Origin: Bacillota bacterium
GTDB taxonomy: Bacteria; Bacillota; Limnochordia; Darwinibacteriales; Darwinibacteriaceae
Assembly (NCBI GenBank): GCA_012837385.1
Contig: DURH01000020.1
Span: 233,140 to 297,139 of the forward strand
DNA: 64,000 nucleotides
Direction of reading: 5' to 3'
Position 1 is the stretch's first letter; each line of letters opens with the position of its first letter. The notes under the pieces are model-generated. The model was given only the letters and a program-made list of their open reading frames with translations, was not told where the DNA came from and did no database searches. The position numbers and the translations under genes were made by a program. This document shows, one piece after another, positions 35,085 through 44,188 of the stretch.

Positions 35085-37140
35085 GCGTTCGCGCGTTAGG
35101 CGCACTCTTTTCATATTCTTTTTGTGGGCTTTGGCTGTGGCGGCTCTGGTGGGCCGCTTGGCTTACTTACAGATCTACCGTGGCGAGGAATTGGCAGTGC
35201 GGGCCACAGCCCAGCGGATGAGGCCTCAGACCATTGATGCGCAGCGCGGCAATATCTTGGACCGGAATTACAAAACATTAGCCATCAGCGTGGGAGCGGA
35301 TGCGGTGTATGCTATACCTGACAGTATTCGGGATGTGGAAGGTACAGCAAGACAGCTAGCTCCCTATTTGTCTTTATCTGAGCCTGAACTGACCGCACTG
35401 CTCACCAGCGGTAAGAGCAGTGTTTGGTTAGCCCGAGGCTTGACAGTGGAGACGGCGGAGGCCATCCGCAGTCTGGCCTTACCGGGCATTAAGATTGTGC
35501 AGCGCCCGCAGCGCTACTATCCCCAGGGTTCTCTCGCGGCCCACGTTGTGGGTATTGCCGGCGCGGATAATCAAGGTTTGGAAGGCATAGAGTATTTCTA
35601 CGATGAAACGCTGCGCGGCACCCCTGGGCAGCACGCCACAGAACGAGACGCCGCCCAGCGAAGTATTCCTGGGGGAGAAACGGAGTTTATCCCGCCTCAA
35701 GCTGGGTATGATGTGGTACTCACCATTGATACGGTGATCCAGTATCTAGCCGAAACTCGGATTCAGGAAGCAGTGATCTCCAGCAACAGTGAACGGGGGC
35801 TCGTTTTGGTGATGAACCCCAAAACAGGAGAGATATTAGCTAACGCCATTTATCCGACTTTTGACCCGAACTATTATCAAGAAGTCTCCGTGGACAGACG
35901 CCGCAACATTGCCATTACCGATCAATATGAACCGGGTTCTACGTTCAAATTTGTTACAGCTGCGGCAGCTCTGGACCTGGGCCTAACTGACAACAACCGT
36001 ACTTTCGAAAGCGGGCATGTGTGGGAAGTAGGGGGCGGACGGGTGCGCAACCTGGATGGGCGCGCCTTTGGCAGTATTACCTTCCGGGAAGCTATGGAGC
36101 GATCAGACAATATCACTTTTGCTAAGCTTTCAGTGGAAATGGGGCCGGAAGCCTTCCACAGGTACATACAAGGCTTGGGCTTTGGCAGGCGTTTGGGCGT
36201 AGACTTCCCAGGTGAGATAGCGGGGACTGTCCTCTTGCCTTCCCGCTCTGGACAGACGCTGCAGTGGGCGAACACAGGCTTTGGCCAAGGGATTGCAGTA
36301 ACACCCTTGCAGCTGCTCAGTGCCATCTCGGCAGTGGCTAACGGCGGCAGCCTGATGAGACCCTATTATGTCAAGGAGATTAGGGATGCCCATGGGAAGC
36401 TGGTCAGCACCACTGCGCCTGAAGTACTCGCTACTCCCATCAGTTCAGCTACCGCCGGGGTGGTGAGCGATCTCCTGCGTTCTGTGGTGGCCAACGGTAA
36501 CGGCAATCGGGCAGAGGTGCAGGGTTACTATGTGGCTGGGAAAACGGGAACGGCACAGATACCTGAAGGCGGCGTTTACGGTGACGACGTTGTTGCTTCC
36601 TTTGTCGGTTTCGCTCCAGTGGACGATCCCGCATTGGCCATTTTAGTCGTTTTATATAAACCTAAGGTGGAGTCGGCCTTTGGAGGAGTTTTGGCTGCTC
36701 CCGTATTTCAGGAAGTTATGGAAGAAAGCCTCGAATACTTGGGTGTGAAAAGACGCCAGGAGGCAAGGCAGCGCTCATCCTTGGTGACGGTGCCCAATGT
36801 TATGAACTACACCAGAACTGAGGCTCAAGCGCGATTGACTCGAGATGGCTTTTTCTGGACCATGGAAGGAGAGGGGACGTTGGTGACAGACCAGACACCA
36901 GCTCCTGGTGCGAGAGTTCCTGCTCAAACCACGGTCCATCTGTATTTCGCCCAAGGGGAACTGGAGGATGTGGAAGTTCCGTCAGTTGTGGGCTTGAGCA
37001 TGCTTGATGCTTCCGCCAAGCTCAGCGCGGCTGGGCTGCAGATGCGGGTAGTGGGCAGCGGAGTAGCCGCGGAGCAGCTGCCTCAGGCGGGTGCACGGGT
37101 TCCTAAAGGATCCGTCGTTGAGGTTCGTTTTAAGCTCTAA
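35065..37140 (+). CDS. spoVD: SpoVD/PBP2-type transpeptidase with two PASTA domains
   Basis: A class B PBP. N-terminal membrane span, dimerisation domain, transpeptidase with GSTFKF (catalytic Ser), SDN in MERSDNITF and GKTGTAQIPEG, and two C-terminal PASTA domains (about residues 580-635 and 640-691). PASTA-bearing SpoVD makes spore cortex and its paralogue Pbp2B acts in division; only one is found in the cluster, so either role is possible. No ATG/GTG/TTG gives a whole membrane anchor. CTG 35065, 7 nt after AGGAGGAG, yields LARYNARRSRVRRTLFIFFL and then the span; TTG 35122 would remove the basic head. It overlaps ftsL by 20 nt. Confidence 0.93.
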   Translation: MARYNARRSRVRRTLFIFFLWALAVAALVGRLAYLQIYRGEELAVRATAQRMRPQTIDAQRGNILDRNYKTLAISVGADAVYAIPDSIRDVEGTARQLAPYLSLSEPELTALLTSGKSSVWLARGLTVETAEAIRSLALPGIKIVQRPQRYYPQGSLAAHVVGIAGADNQGLEGIEYFYDETLRGTPGQHATERDAAQRSIPGGETEFIPPQAGYDVVLTIDTVIQYLAETRIQEAVISSNSERGLVLVMNPKTGEILANAIYPTFDPNYYQEVSVDRRRNIAITDQYEPGSTFKFVTAAAALDLGLTDNNRTFESGHVWEVGGGRVRNLDGRAFGSITFREAMERSDNITFAKLSVEMGPEAFHRYIQGLGFGRRLGVDFPGEIAGTVLLPSRSGQTLQWANTGFGQGIAVTPLQLLSAISAVANGGSLMRPYYVKEIRDAHGKLVSTTAPEVLATPISSATAGVVSDLLRSVVANGNGNRAEVQGYYVAGKTGTAQIPEGGVYGDDVVASFVGFAPVDDPALAILVVLYKPKVESAFGGVLAAPVFQEVMEESLEYLGVKRRQEARQRSSLVTVPNVMNYTRTEAQARLTRDGFFWTMEGEGTLVTDQTPAPGARVPAQTTVHLYFAQGELEDVEVPSVVGLSMLDASAKLSAAGLQMRVVGSGVAAEQLPQAGARVPKGSVVEVRFKL

Positions 37141-37162
37141 CGTTGATAGAGGAGGATCCAGA

Positions 37163-38617
37163 GTGCAGCTGCATGAAGTGCTAGATGGACTAGAATTTAA
37201 AGTGCAGGGGGAGATGCTCCCCATTAGCGGGATTAGTTACGATTCTAGAAAGGTGCAGCCGGGCGATCTCTTTGTGGCCATGGTGGGCCATAAACAAGAT
37301 GGCCATGATTTTGCGCAGGAAGCCCAGCAGAGGGGCGCAGCTGCGGTGTTGGTCCAACGTTTTATTCCCGGTCTGAACCTGACCCAGGTTGTGGTGGATG
37401 ATACGAGGTACGCCCTGGGTCTGGCAGCTGCCAACTTCTATGGGCACCCATCGCGCCAACTGCGTGTCCTTGGCATCACGGGAACCAACGGCAAAACCAC
37501 AACTACCTATTTAGTGAAATCCATTTTAGAGCAGGCTGGGTATAAGGTGGGGCTGATTGGAACCATCCAGATTCTGTTGGGCGGTAGAGCTCTGGAATCG
37601 GAGCGCACAACTCCCGAGTCTCTAGACCTGCAGCGCCTCTTTTCGCAAATGCTGGCAGAGGGAGTGGATTTCGTGGTTATGGAAGTGTCCTCGCATGCCC
37701 TGGAACTGCACCGCACCACAGGGGTTTCCTTTGCCGGTGCAGTATTTACCAACCTTTCCCAGGATCACTTGGATTTCCATACCACTATGGATGAATACTA
37801 TGCCGCTAAGGCCAAGCTCTTCACAGGACTGGACGGCCCTGCCGCCATCAACGTGGATGATTCGTGGGGAGCCAAGCTGGCGGCTAGCCTGCCTGAGGGA
37901 GTGGTCACCTTTGCCGTGGATCAGCCGGCTGATTTCCGCGCCCAGAAGATAGAGTTGGAAAACACCGGTGTATCCTATATACTTGATAGTAAGGATGGCC
38001 AGACGGAGATTCGGCTGCAGTTGATGGGCCAGTTCAATGTGTATAACACCCTTGCAGCAGCGGCACTCTGTGCTGCGCAGGGTATAGCCCTTGACAAGAT
38101 CAAAGATGGCCTGGAGAGAGTCCCAGGCGTACCAGGGCGTTTTGAGCGCATCGGTAATGGGCATGGGCTCAACATCGTTGTAGATTACGCCCACACTCCC
38201 CATGGGTTGGAGAACATTCTGCGGTCCGCTCGGGTCTTAGTGCCTGCAGGCCGGATCATTGTGGTTTTCGGAGCTGGGGGCGATCGGGACAAGACGAAAC
38301 GGCCCCTGATGGGAGCTGTCGCCGCAGAGCTGGCAGACTATGTGATTATCACCTCAGATAATCCCCGGTCTGAGGATCCAGTGGCAATCTGTTCCAGTAT
38401 CGAACAAGGTCTGTTGACTAAGGATCCCCGGGTTCCTTATGCCATCGAAGTGAACCGCCGCAGCGCCATCCGCTTAGCCGTCGCCATGGCCGAGCCGGAG
38501 GATCTTGTTATTATTGCAGGAAAAGGTCATGAAACCTATCAAGAATTTGCCGATGGGCGAGTTCATTTTGATGATGGGGAAGAGGTCAGGGCGGCCATTA
38601 AGGAGCTGAAGGACTAA
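37163..38617 (+). CDS. murE: UDP-MurNAc-tripeptide synthetase MurE
   Basis: A 484-residue Mur ligase adding the third amino acid of the stem peptide. N-terminal uridine-binding domain (GISYDSRKVQPGDLFVAM), ATP loop GITGTNGKTTTTYLV, VMEVSSHALELHR, and C-terminal VVDYAHTPHGLENIL and ITSDNPRSEDP. The DNPR segment is the known signature for meso-diaminopimelate selection, so the peptidoglycan is probably DAP-type. GTG 37163 is chosen, 7 nt after GAGGAGG; the reading frame is open further upstream but overlaps spoVD. Confidence 0.96.
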   Translation: MQLHEVLDGLEFKVQGEMLPISGISYDSRKVQPGDLFVAMVGHKQDGHDFAQEAQQRGAAAVLVQRFIPGLNLTQVVVDDTRYALGLAAANFYGHPSRQLRVLGITGTNGKTTTTYLVKSILEQAGYKVGLIGTIQILLGGRALESERTTPESLDLQRLFSQMLAEGVDFVVMEVSSHALELHRTTGVSFAGAVFTNLSQDHLDFHTTMDEYYAAKAKLFTGLDGPAAINVDDSWGAKLAASLPEGVVTFAVDQPADFRAQKIELENTGVSYILDSKDGQTEIRLQLMGQFNVYNTLAAAALCAAQGIALDKIKDGLERVPGVPGRFERIGNGHGLNIVVDYAHTPHGLENILRSARVLVPAGRIIVVFGAGGDRDKTKRPLMGAVAAELADYVIITSDNPRSEDPVAICSSIEQGLLTKDPRVPYAIEVNRRSAIRLAVAMAEPEDLVIIAGKGHETYQEFADGRVHFDDGEEVRAAIKELKD

Positions 38618-39957
38618 TGCGTGCATTATCACTTGCGGAAATCGCCGAGTTTACCAACGGACGCGCCCGTGGTTCCGCCACAGTCGATAACGTAGTTATT
38701 GACAGCCGCCAGGCGAGAAGGGGGAGCCTGTTTTTCGCTCTGCCTGGAGAGCGAGTAGATGGGCATCAGTTTGTACCCGATGTGCTGGCGCAGGGAGGAT
38801 GCGCCGTGGTTAGGGAGGGCACTTATGATCAGCCTGGAGTCGTGGAAGTGGCCGATCCTCTCTTGGCACTGCAGGAGCTGGCCCAAGCCTATCTGGCGAA
38901 GTATCGCGTTCCCGTGGTGGCCGTGACCGGGAGCAATGGCAAGACATCCACCAAGGATATGATCGCGCAAGTGCTCCGTTCTAGGTATGCTGTTCATGCC
39001 ACGGAAGGGAACTTGAATAACGAGCTCGGTGTGCCTTTGACTGTGTTAGGGCTGGAAGAGCACCACGAAGTACTAGTGGCTGAAATGGGCATGCGGGGTC
39101 TGGGCCAGATCAAGAGGCTCACGGAGATTTGTCCCCCCAACTATGGGGTTATTACCAATATTGGCCCTGTGCACCTAGAGTTGTTGGGCGGTATAGGCAA
39201 TGTTGCCCAAGCCAAAGGCGAACTCTTGGAGGCCATGGACCACACAGGGACTGCAGTGCTGAACGGTGATGATCCTTCAGTCCGGGGCCAGGCTCGCAGC
39301 TTCAGAGGCAGGACCGTTTACTATGGTCTGGATGCAGCTAATCAGGTAATGGCAAAGGGTATCAAGCTGGATACCGACGGGCGCCCCTCCTGTGTGGTCA
39401 GCTTCCAAGGGGAAGAGGTGGACCTGCGGCTGGCGGTGCCTGGGGTTCACAATGTGTGGAATGCCTGCGCAGCTTTAGCTGTGGGACTCCAATTTGACGT
39501 GAGCTTAAGTGAGGGAGCTAAAGCCTTAGAGAATCTGACCTTGAGCGCTATGCGCCTAGAAGTGCAGCGCAGCCCGCGCGGCGTGATCGTAGTTAATGAC
39601 AGCTACAATGCCAGTCCTGCTTCCATGAAAGGAGCCTTGGATACCCTGGCTCACATGTACTGCACCGGGGACAGGATAGCTATCCTCGGCACCATGCTGG
39701 AATTGGGCGATATTGCTGAGGAGGCTCACTTTGAGGTAGGGCGCCACGCCGCCGAATGCGCACAGCACTTGGTCTTCATTGGCGAATTTGCTGAAGTGAT
39801 GCAGAAGGGGGCTGGCCGAGGTGAGGTGTTCGCATCCACTGAGGAGTTCCTTAGTGCGGCCCCTGAGTTCCACGAGGGCGATCTTGTTTTGGTCAAGGCA
39901 TCGCGGGGCCTCCATTTTGAGACAATTGTAGAACAACTGCTGAAGGGTGGCTCTTGA
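38617..39957 (+). CDS. murF: UDP-MurNAc-pentapeptide synthetase MurF
   Basis: A 446-residue Mur ligase that adds D-Ala-D-Ala. VIDSRQARRGSLFFALPGER in the N-terminal domain, ATP loop VTGSNGKTSTKDM, EMGMRGLGQIKRL, and VNDSYNASPASMKGAL in the C-terminal domain. The start ATG overlaps the murE stop (TAATG). Next is mraY, with a TTGA overlap. Confidence 0.96.
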   Translation: MRALSLAEIAEFTNGRARGSATVDNVVIDSRQARRGSLFFALPGERVDGHQFVPDVLAQGGCAVVREGTYDQPGVVEVADPLLALQELAQAYLAKYRVPVVAVTGSNGKTSTKDMIAQVLRSRYAVHATEGNLNNELGVPLTVLGLEEHHEVLVAEMGMRGLGQIKRLTEICPPNYGVITNIGPVHLELLGGIGNVAQAKGELLEAMDHTGTAVLNGDDPSVRGQARSFRGRTVYYGLDAANQVMAKGIKLDTDGRPSCVVSFQGEEVDLRLAVPGVHNVWNACAALAVGLQFDVSLSEGAKALENLTLSAMRLEVQRSPRGVIVVNDSYNASPASMKGALDTLAHMYCTGDRIAILGTMLELGDIAEEAHFEVGRHAAECAQHLVFIGEFAEVMQKGAGRGEVFASTEEFLSAAPEFHEGDLVLVKASRGLHFETIVEQLLKGGS

Positions 39958-40922
39958 TCATGCCTGCATCATTTGCACCAGTTTTTAGTGCTCTATTGGC
40001 GTTTGCCGTATCTCTATTGCTTGGCCCTGTGGTGATCAATCGTCTGCGCAAACTGAAATTCGGGCAGACAATTCGCGCCGAGGGGCCTGCCACGCACCTG
40101 GCTAAAGCGGGGACTCCCACCATGGGCGGGATTCTAATTGTCCTGGCCGCGCTAGCAGCGCAGTTAGTAGTCCGCCCCATCACAGATAACACGGTTATGA
40201 TGCTGTTCGGAACGATTGGATTTGGACTCATTGGCTTTTTGGACGATTTCATCAAGATCGCAGCAAAGAGGTCACTGGGCCTGCGGGCCCGGGAAAAGCT
40301 GGTGGCCCAGTTCGGTGTGGCCCTGTTAATTGCCCTTTATGCCTATGCCAGGGTAGGCACTGAACTTATCGTGCCGTTTTGGGGGGAGACGATCTCCCTG
40401 CCTGCGCCTTTGTATCTTGTGTTTACCGTGTTCGTGCTGGTGGGCGTGGTTAACGCGGTGAACCTCACGGATGGCTTGGACGGTTTGGCGGCAGGAAGTA
40501 CCGCCATCGCCAGTATCGCTTTCGGAGTGATTTTCCTGCTCCTCAACTATCAGGACTTAAGCGTATTCAGCGGTGCAGTGGCAGGAGCATGCTTGGGCTT
40601 TATCTGGTTCAACGGCCCTCCGGCACAAGTTATTATGGGCGATACCGGTTCCTTTGCCCTGGGGGCCAGTTTGGCCACTGGGGCGGTGCTCAGCAAAACC
40701 ACTCTCTTTCTGCCCATCATCGGTGCGCTCTTCCTTTTGGAGACCGTATCGGTGATCCTCCAGGTGCTTTATTTTCGGGCCACCAAGGGGCGGAGGCTGT
40801 TTCGCATGGCTCCTCTGCATCACCACTTTGAGCTGGTGGGATGGGCTGAAAGCAAGGTAATGATCCGCTTTGTTTTGCTGGCCCTGGTTTTCGCGGTTCT
40901 CGGGTTGTACGCCATCCTCTAG
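39954..40922 (+). CDS. mraY: Phospho-MurNAc-pentapeptide transferase MraY
   Basis: A polytopic membrane enzyme that moves phospho-MurNAc-pentapeptide to undecaprenyl phosphate to give lipid I. The 322 residues have about ten membrane segments and the catalytic motifs GTPTMGGILIVLA, GFLDDFIKI (Asp-Asp), NLTDGLDGLAAG, MGDTGSFALGA, and APLHHHFEL. The start may be TTG 39954 (4-nt overlap with the murF stop) or ATG 39960. murD, usually next, is missing. Confidence 0.97.
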   Translation: MIMPASFAPVFSALLAFAVSLLLGPVVINRLRKLKFGQTIRAEGPATHLAKAGTPTMGGILIVLAALAAQLVVRPITDNTVMMLFGTIGFGLIGFLDDFIKIAAKRSLGLRAREKLVAQFGVALLIALYAYARVGTELIVPFWGETISLPAPLYLVFTVFVLVGVVNAVNLTDGLDGLAAGSTAIASIAFGVIFLLLNYQDLSVFSGAVAGACLGFIWFNGPPAQVIMGDTGSFALGASLATGAVLSKTTLFLPIIGALFLLETVSVILQVLYFRATKGRRLFRMAPLHHHFELVGWAESKVMIRFVLLALVFAVLGLYAIL

Positions 40923-40953
40923 GCGCATATAGATGAGGGAGGGGGGCAGGAGT

Positions 40954-42048
40954 ATGTTCACCAAGGGCGGCAAACCAGATCTGGTCTTGTTTCTGGCTGT
41001 CATCACACTAGTGAGTTTAGGACTGATTATGGTTTTTAGTGCCTCATCTGTGATGGGCCTCGCTGATGCAGGCAACCCCTATTACTATGTGCAGCGGCAG
41101 ACCATTTTGGCGGTTGTGGGTTTGGTGCTGCTCTTCATCTTGATGAAGGTTGATTACCATGTTTTCAAGCCCTTGGCTCTGCCGGGCCTTGTGGTTTCGT
41201 TTGCTCTGCTCATCCTGGTGCTGTTTATCGGGACGGGCGCAGGAAGCGCCAGTCGCTGGATAAGGATTATGGGGTTCAATCTGCAGCCCTCTGAGCTCGC
41301 CAAGCTGGTCATGGTGAACTTCACGGCAGTGTACTTGGCCAATAAGCGGGATAAGGCGCGGAAGTTTTTTTCTGGCCTGCTGCCCATTTTGGTGATCACC
41401 GCACTGCAGTTTGTCTTAATTATGCTGGAACCTGACTTTGGCACCGGGGTGGCTTTAGTGTTTTCCGTGTTGGTGGTACTCTTTGCCGGCGGTGTACACC
41501 TGGGGCAGCTTGTGGGTGTTGGCCTCCTGTCAGTACCCGTTTTGGCGTACCTGCTTACCATGAAGGAATACCGTGTCAAACGCCTTTTCGCGTTCCTCGA
41601 TCCCTGGGCTGACCCCACGGACACCGGTTGGAACGTGATCCAGTCTCTTTTGGCGATTGGGTCTGGCGGGTTATTTGGTTTGGGATTGGGTAGAAGCAGG
41701 CAGAAGTTTTCTTACCTGCCGGAACATCATACCGACTTCATTTTCGCCATTTTATGTGAAGAGCTGGGCTTTTTGGGCGGTGTGTCAGTTATTGCCCTGT
41801 TTTTTGTTCTCGCCTGGCGTGGCCTGCGCATTGCCATGAAGGCCCCTGACCTATACGGTACTCTCTTGGCCATCGGCATTACTTCCATGATTGCTTTTCA
41901 GGCTCTGATTAACATCGGCGTTGTCACAGGTTCTCTACCTGTAACTGGAATACCGCTCCCCTTTATCAGTCACGGAGGTTCATCGCTGCTGGTGAGCCTG
42001 GCAGGTATCGGTGTTTTGCTGAATATTTCCCGCCAATGCCAGGATTGA
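40954..42048 (+). CDS. ftsW: Lipid II polymerase FtsW (SEDS family)
   Basis: A 364-residue SEDS protein with about ten membrane segments, the glycosyltransferase partner of a class B PBP. LGLIMVFSASSVMG, GSASRWIRIMGFNLQPSELAKL with the catalytic Asp-region residues nearby, LGLGRSRQKFSYLPEHHTDF and TGIPLPFISHGGSSLL are signatures. ATG 40954 follows GGGAGGGGGGCAGGAG. In a cluster that also has ftsL, ftsQ and a PBP it is more likely FtsW than RodA or SpoVE; the sequence alone does not separate FtsW from SpoVE. Confidence 0.93.
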   Translation: MFTKGGKPDLVLFLAVITLVSLGLIMVFSASSVMGLADAGNPYYYVQRQTILAVVGLVLLFILMKVDYHVFKPLALPGLVVSFALLILVLFIGTGAGSASRWIRIMGFNLQPSELAKLVMVNFTAVYLANKRDKARKFFSGLLPILVITALQFVLIMLEPDFGTGVALVFSVLVVLFAGGVHLGQLVGVGLLSVPVLAYLLTMKEYRVKRLFAFLDPWADPTDTGWNVIQSLLAIGSGGLFGLGLGRSRQKFSYLPEHHTDFIFAILCEELGFLGGVSVIALFFVLAWRGLRIAMKAPDLYGTLLAIGITSMIAFQALINIGVVTGSLPVTGIPLPFISHGGSSLLVSLAGIGVLLNISRQCQD

Positions 42049-42064
42049 ACGGCTGATTTTCACG

Positions 42065-42110
42065 CCTCACCCCTTACCGCATATGATAAACGGTAATCCA
42101 GGGGTTGAGG
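42065..42110 (+). promoter_or_regulatory. Hairpin before murA covering its ribosome site
   Basis: CCTCACCCC plus TTACCG (42065-42079) can pair with CGGTAA (42091-42096) and GGGGTTGAGG (42101-42110), with TCCA bulged. The right arm includes the GAGG ribosome site of murA. No T-run follows, so it would control translation, if anything. Confidence 0.4.
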
Positions 42111-42117
42111 TGATTGA

Positions 42118-43368
42118 ATGGGCGCTTTTGTGGTGGAAGGTCAGCATCGCCTGCAGGGTACTGTGCGCATCAATGGAGCTAAGAATTCCGCTTTGAAATT
42201 AATGGTGGCTGCGCTTTTAGGGCAGGGGGTATTCAACCTCGAAAATGTACCCCGCATCACAGATGTTCACACCATGGCCGGAGTGTTGGAGTGTCTGGGG
42301 GCACGGGTGAAATTCAAGGACCATGCCATGGAGATAGAGGTGGCTTCCCTCCACGGACATACTCCTGAGCACTTAGTCAAGTCAATGAGGGCTTCTGTGC
42401 AGGTGATGGGTCCTCTCTTAGCCCGCCTGGGGTGGGTTGAGGTAGCACTTCCCGGGGGATGTGCCATTGGGACACGGCCCTTGGACATTCATCTCGCTGG
42501 GCTGCAGCAGATGGGTGCCTCCATCAGCGTAAATGAAGAAGTGCTGGTAGCCAGGGCCCCCTCAGGGCTGCACGGCGCCGACATAACCTTCCGCTATCCC
42601 AGTGTGGGTGCAACAGAGAACATAATGATGGCAGCTGCCCTGGCCAGGGGAGAAACGGTGATCCGCAATGCAGCTCAGGAGCCTGAGATCGTGGACATCC
42701 AAGACTTCCTCAACGCCATGGGTGCACAGATTGAAGGGGCGGGCACCTCTGTGATCAGAGTCAAAGGGGTCAAGGACCTGGGCTGTACTGATTATGTGGT
42801 GATGCCCGACAGGATAGAAGCGGGTACCTATCTCCTGGCTTTTCTGGTTACCGGCGGGCAGGGAACCCTAACCCACGTCCAGCCTCAGCACTTCAGTTCC
42901 CTGCTCAATGTGGTTCGCTCCATGGGTGGAGAGATCGAAGCGTCCTCCGACAAGGTCTTGGTGTCATCGCCCAAACGTTTCCGTCCCCTCCGAGTGGTAA
43001 CGGGGCCCTATCCTGGGTTTCCAACCGACTTGCAGCCTCAGATTGTGGTGGCAGCCACCCAGGCCCATGGGCGCAGCGAACTGCGGGAAACGGTCTTTGA
43101 TAGGCGTTTTGGCTACCTGAGTGAACTGAGCAAGCTGGGAGCAGTGGTAAAACAGAGACACCAGGATGTCGTGGTGTATGGGCCCACTAAGCTGCGCGGC
43201 GCCCATCTGGAGGCTGGTGATCTCCGGGCTGGCGCGGCCTTGGTTTTGGCGGCCTTAGCTGCCGAGGGGGAATCGCGGGTTTTGGGGTCACATCATGTCG
43301 ATCGGGGCTACGAAGCCTTTGAGGATAAACTGCGTGCCCTTGGTGCGCACATTTCCAAGGTGGAGTAG
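42118..43368 (+). CDS. murA: UDP-GlcNAc 1-carboxyvinyltransferase MurA
   Basis: A 416-residue enzyme of the first committed step of peptidoglycan synthesis (PEP to UDP-GlcNAc). NGAKNSALK contains Lys22, RASVQVMGPLLAR contains the conserved Arg91, and PGGCAIGTRPLDIHL contains Cys at exactly position 115, the residue that fosfomycin attacks. PDRIEAGTYLLA and GFPTDLQPQ are further signatures. ATG 42118. In this cluster it stands where murG/murC/murB usually do, between ftsW and ftsQ. Confidence 0.96.
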   Translation: MGAFVVEGQHRLQGTVRINGAKNSALKLMVAALLGQGVFNLENVPRITDVHTMAGVLECLGARVKFKDHAMEIEVASLHGHTPEHLVKSMRASVQVMGPLLARLGWVEVALPGGCAIGTRPLDIHLAGLQQMGASISVNEEVLVARAPSGLHGADITFRYPSVGATENIMMAAALARGETVIRNAAQEPEIVDIQDFLNAMGAQIEGAGTSVIRVKGVKDLGCTDYVVMPDRIEAGTYLLAFLVTGGQGTLTHVQPQHFSSLLNVVRSMGGEIEASSDKVLVSSPKRFRPLRVVTGPYPGFPTDLQPQIVVAATQAHGRSELRETVFDRRFGYLSELSKLGAVVKQRHQDVVVYGPTKLRGAHLEAGDLRAGAALVLAALAAEGESRVLGSHHVDRGYEAFEDKLRALGAHISKVE

Positions 43369-43382
43369 AAGGGAGGGTTACA

Positions 43383-44069
43383 GTGCTCAATGAACTTACC
43401 AGCGTTAAGAACGCTCTTTCGGTTTTGGTTCTAGCGCTCGTGGTCGCTTTGTACTTATTTGCTAATTCTACTTTTTTTGAACTAGAACAGATTGAGTGGA
43501 CAGGCTTGACATACCTCAGCGCAGAACAGCTCAATGCTTACATAGATCTGCCCACGCTGAATGTCTGGCGGCTGGATACGAGAGAGCTGGTTTCGTCGTT
43601 AAGGCAGCATCCCTGGATTGCTAATGCTAAGGTCACCTGGCGCTGGCCCAACCGCTTGATCGTGCGCGTCCAGGAACGGACGCCAGTGGCCCAGATACCC
43701 ACCGAAGGAGGCTGGGTGCTCCTTGACAGGGAGGGCACCATTCTGCCAGCCATCCAGCATGAGATTCTGTGGGACATGCCCATTTGTACAGGGCTGGATT
43801 TAGAGGCGGCAGAGCAGCTGGTGGCCACTTCCAGGCTGATCACTTTAATACCTCCTCGGTTGGCGCCTTTCATTTCTGAATGGAACGCGCAGCAGCGTGC
43901 CTTTATCACCCGCTCAGGCGTTGAGGTTCACATGGGTGAGCCAGTGGAATTGGAGGAGAAGTTCGCGCTGCTGGAGGGAATTCTCGAGGATCTCCAAGCC
44001 AGAGGTGAACGGGCGGCGCGCATAGATTTGGGGGTTCCCAAGACGCCAGTGGTTAGCCTGGAACGTTAG
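43383..44069 (+). CDS. ftsQ: Cell division protein FtsQ/DivIB
   Basis: A 228-residue bitopic protein: short cytoplasmic tail, membrane span (about 10-27), POTRA domain (about 28-98, [20 protein letters not shown]) and beta domain with [20 protein letters not shown]. It joins FtsL and FtsB/DivIC in regulating septal synthesis. GTG 43383 follows GAAGGGAGGG. ftsZ is the next gene; ftsA is not present. Confidence 0.9.
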   Translation: MLNELTSVKNALSVLVLALVVALYLFANSTFFELEQIEWTGLTYLSAEQLNAYIDLPTLNVWRLDTRELVSSLRQHPWIANAKVTWRWPNRLIVRVQERTPVAQIPTEGGWVLLDREGTILPAIQHEILWDMPICTGLDLEAAEQLVATSRLITLIPPRLAPFISEWNAQQRAFITRSGVEVHMGEPVELEEKFALLEGILEDLQARGERAARIDLGVPKTPVVSLER

Positions 44070-44128
44070 AGCCAAACTTTGGTAAGCAGGCGTTTTATAG
44101 TTTTTTCCAAGGGTATAAAGGGAAAAAC

Positions 44129-44156
44129 GTCCTTGGTGTGGAAAGTAACCTAGGAC
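44129..44156 (+). other. Hairpin in the ftsQ-ftsZ gap
   Basis: GTCCT (44129-44133) with GGT nearby pairs with ACC and AGGAC (44152-44156), one T-T mismatch inside. It lies 33 nt before the ftsZ start. No clear sigma-A promoter was seen in the 119-nt gap, though TATAAA occurs upstream of the hairpin. Confidence 0.3.
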
Positions 44157-44188
44157 ATTGGAATTTGACGTTGAAGAAGGGGGATCCC

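Noticed and set aside
44070-44188. Strong promoter before ftsZ
   Set aside because: TATAAA and TATAGT occur, but no -35 stands at 16-18 nt; a promoter is possible, not supported.
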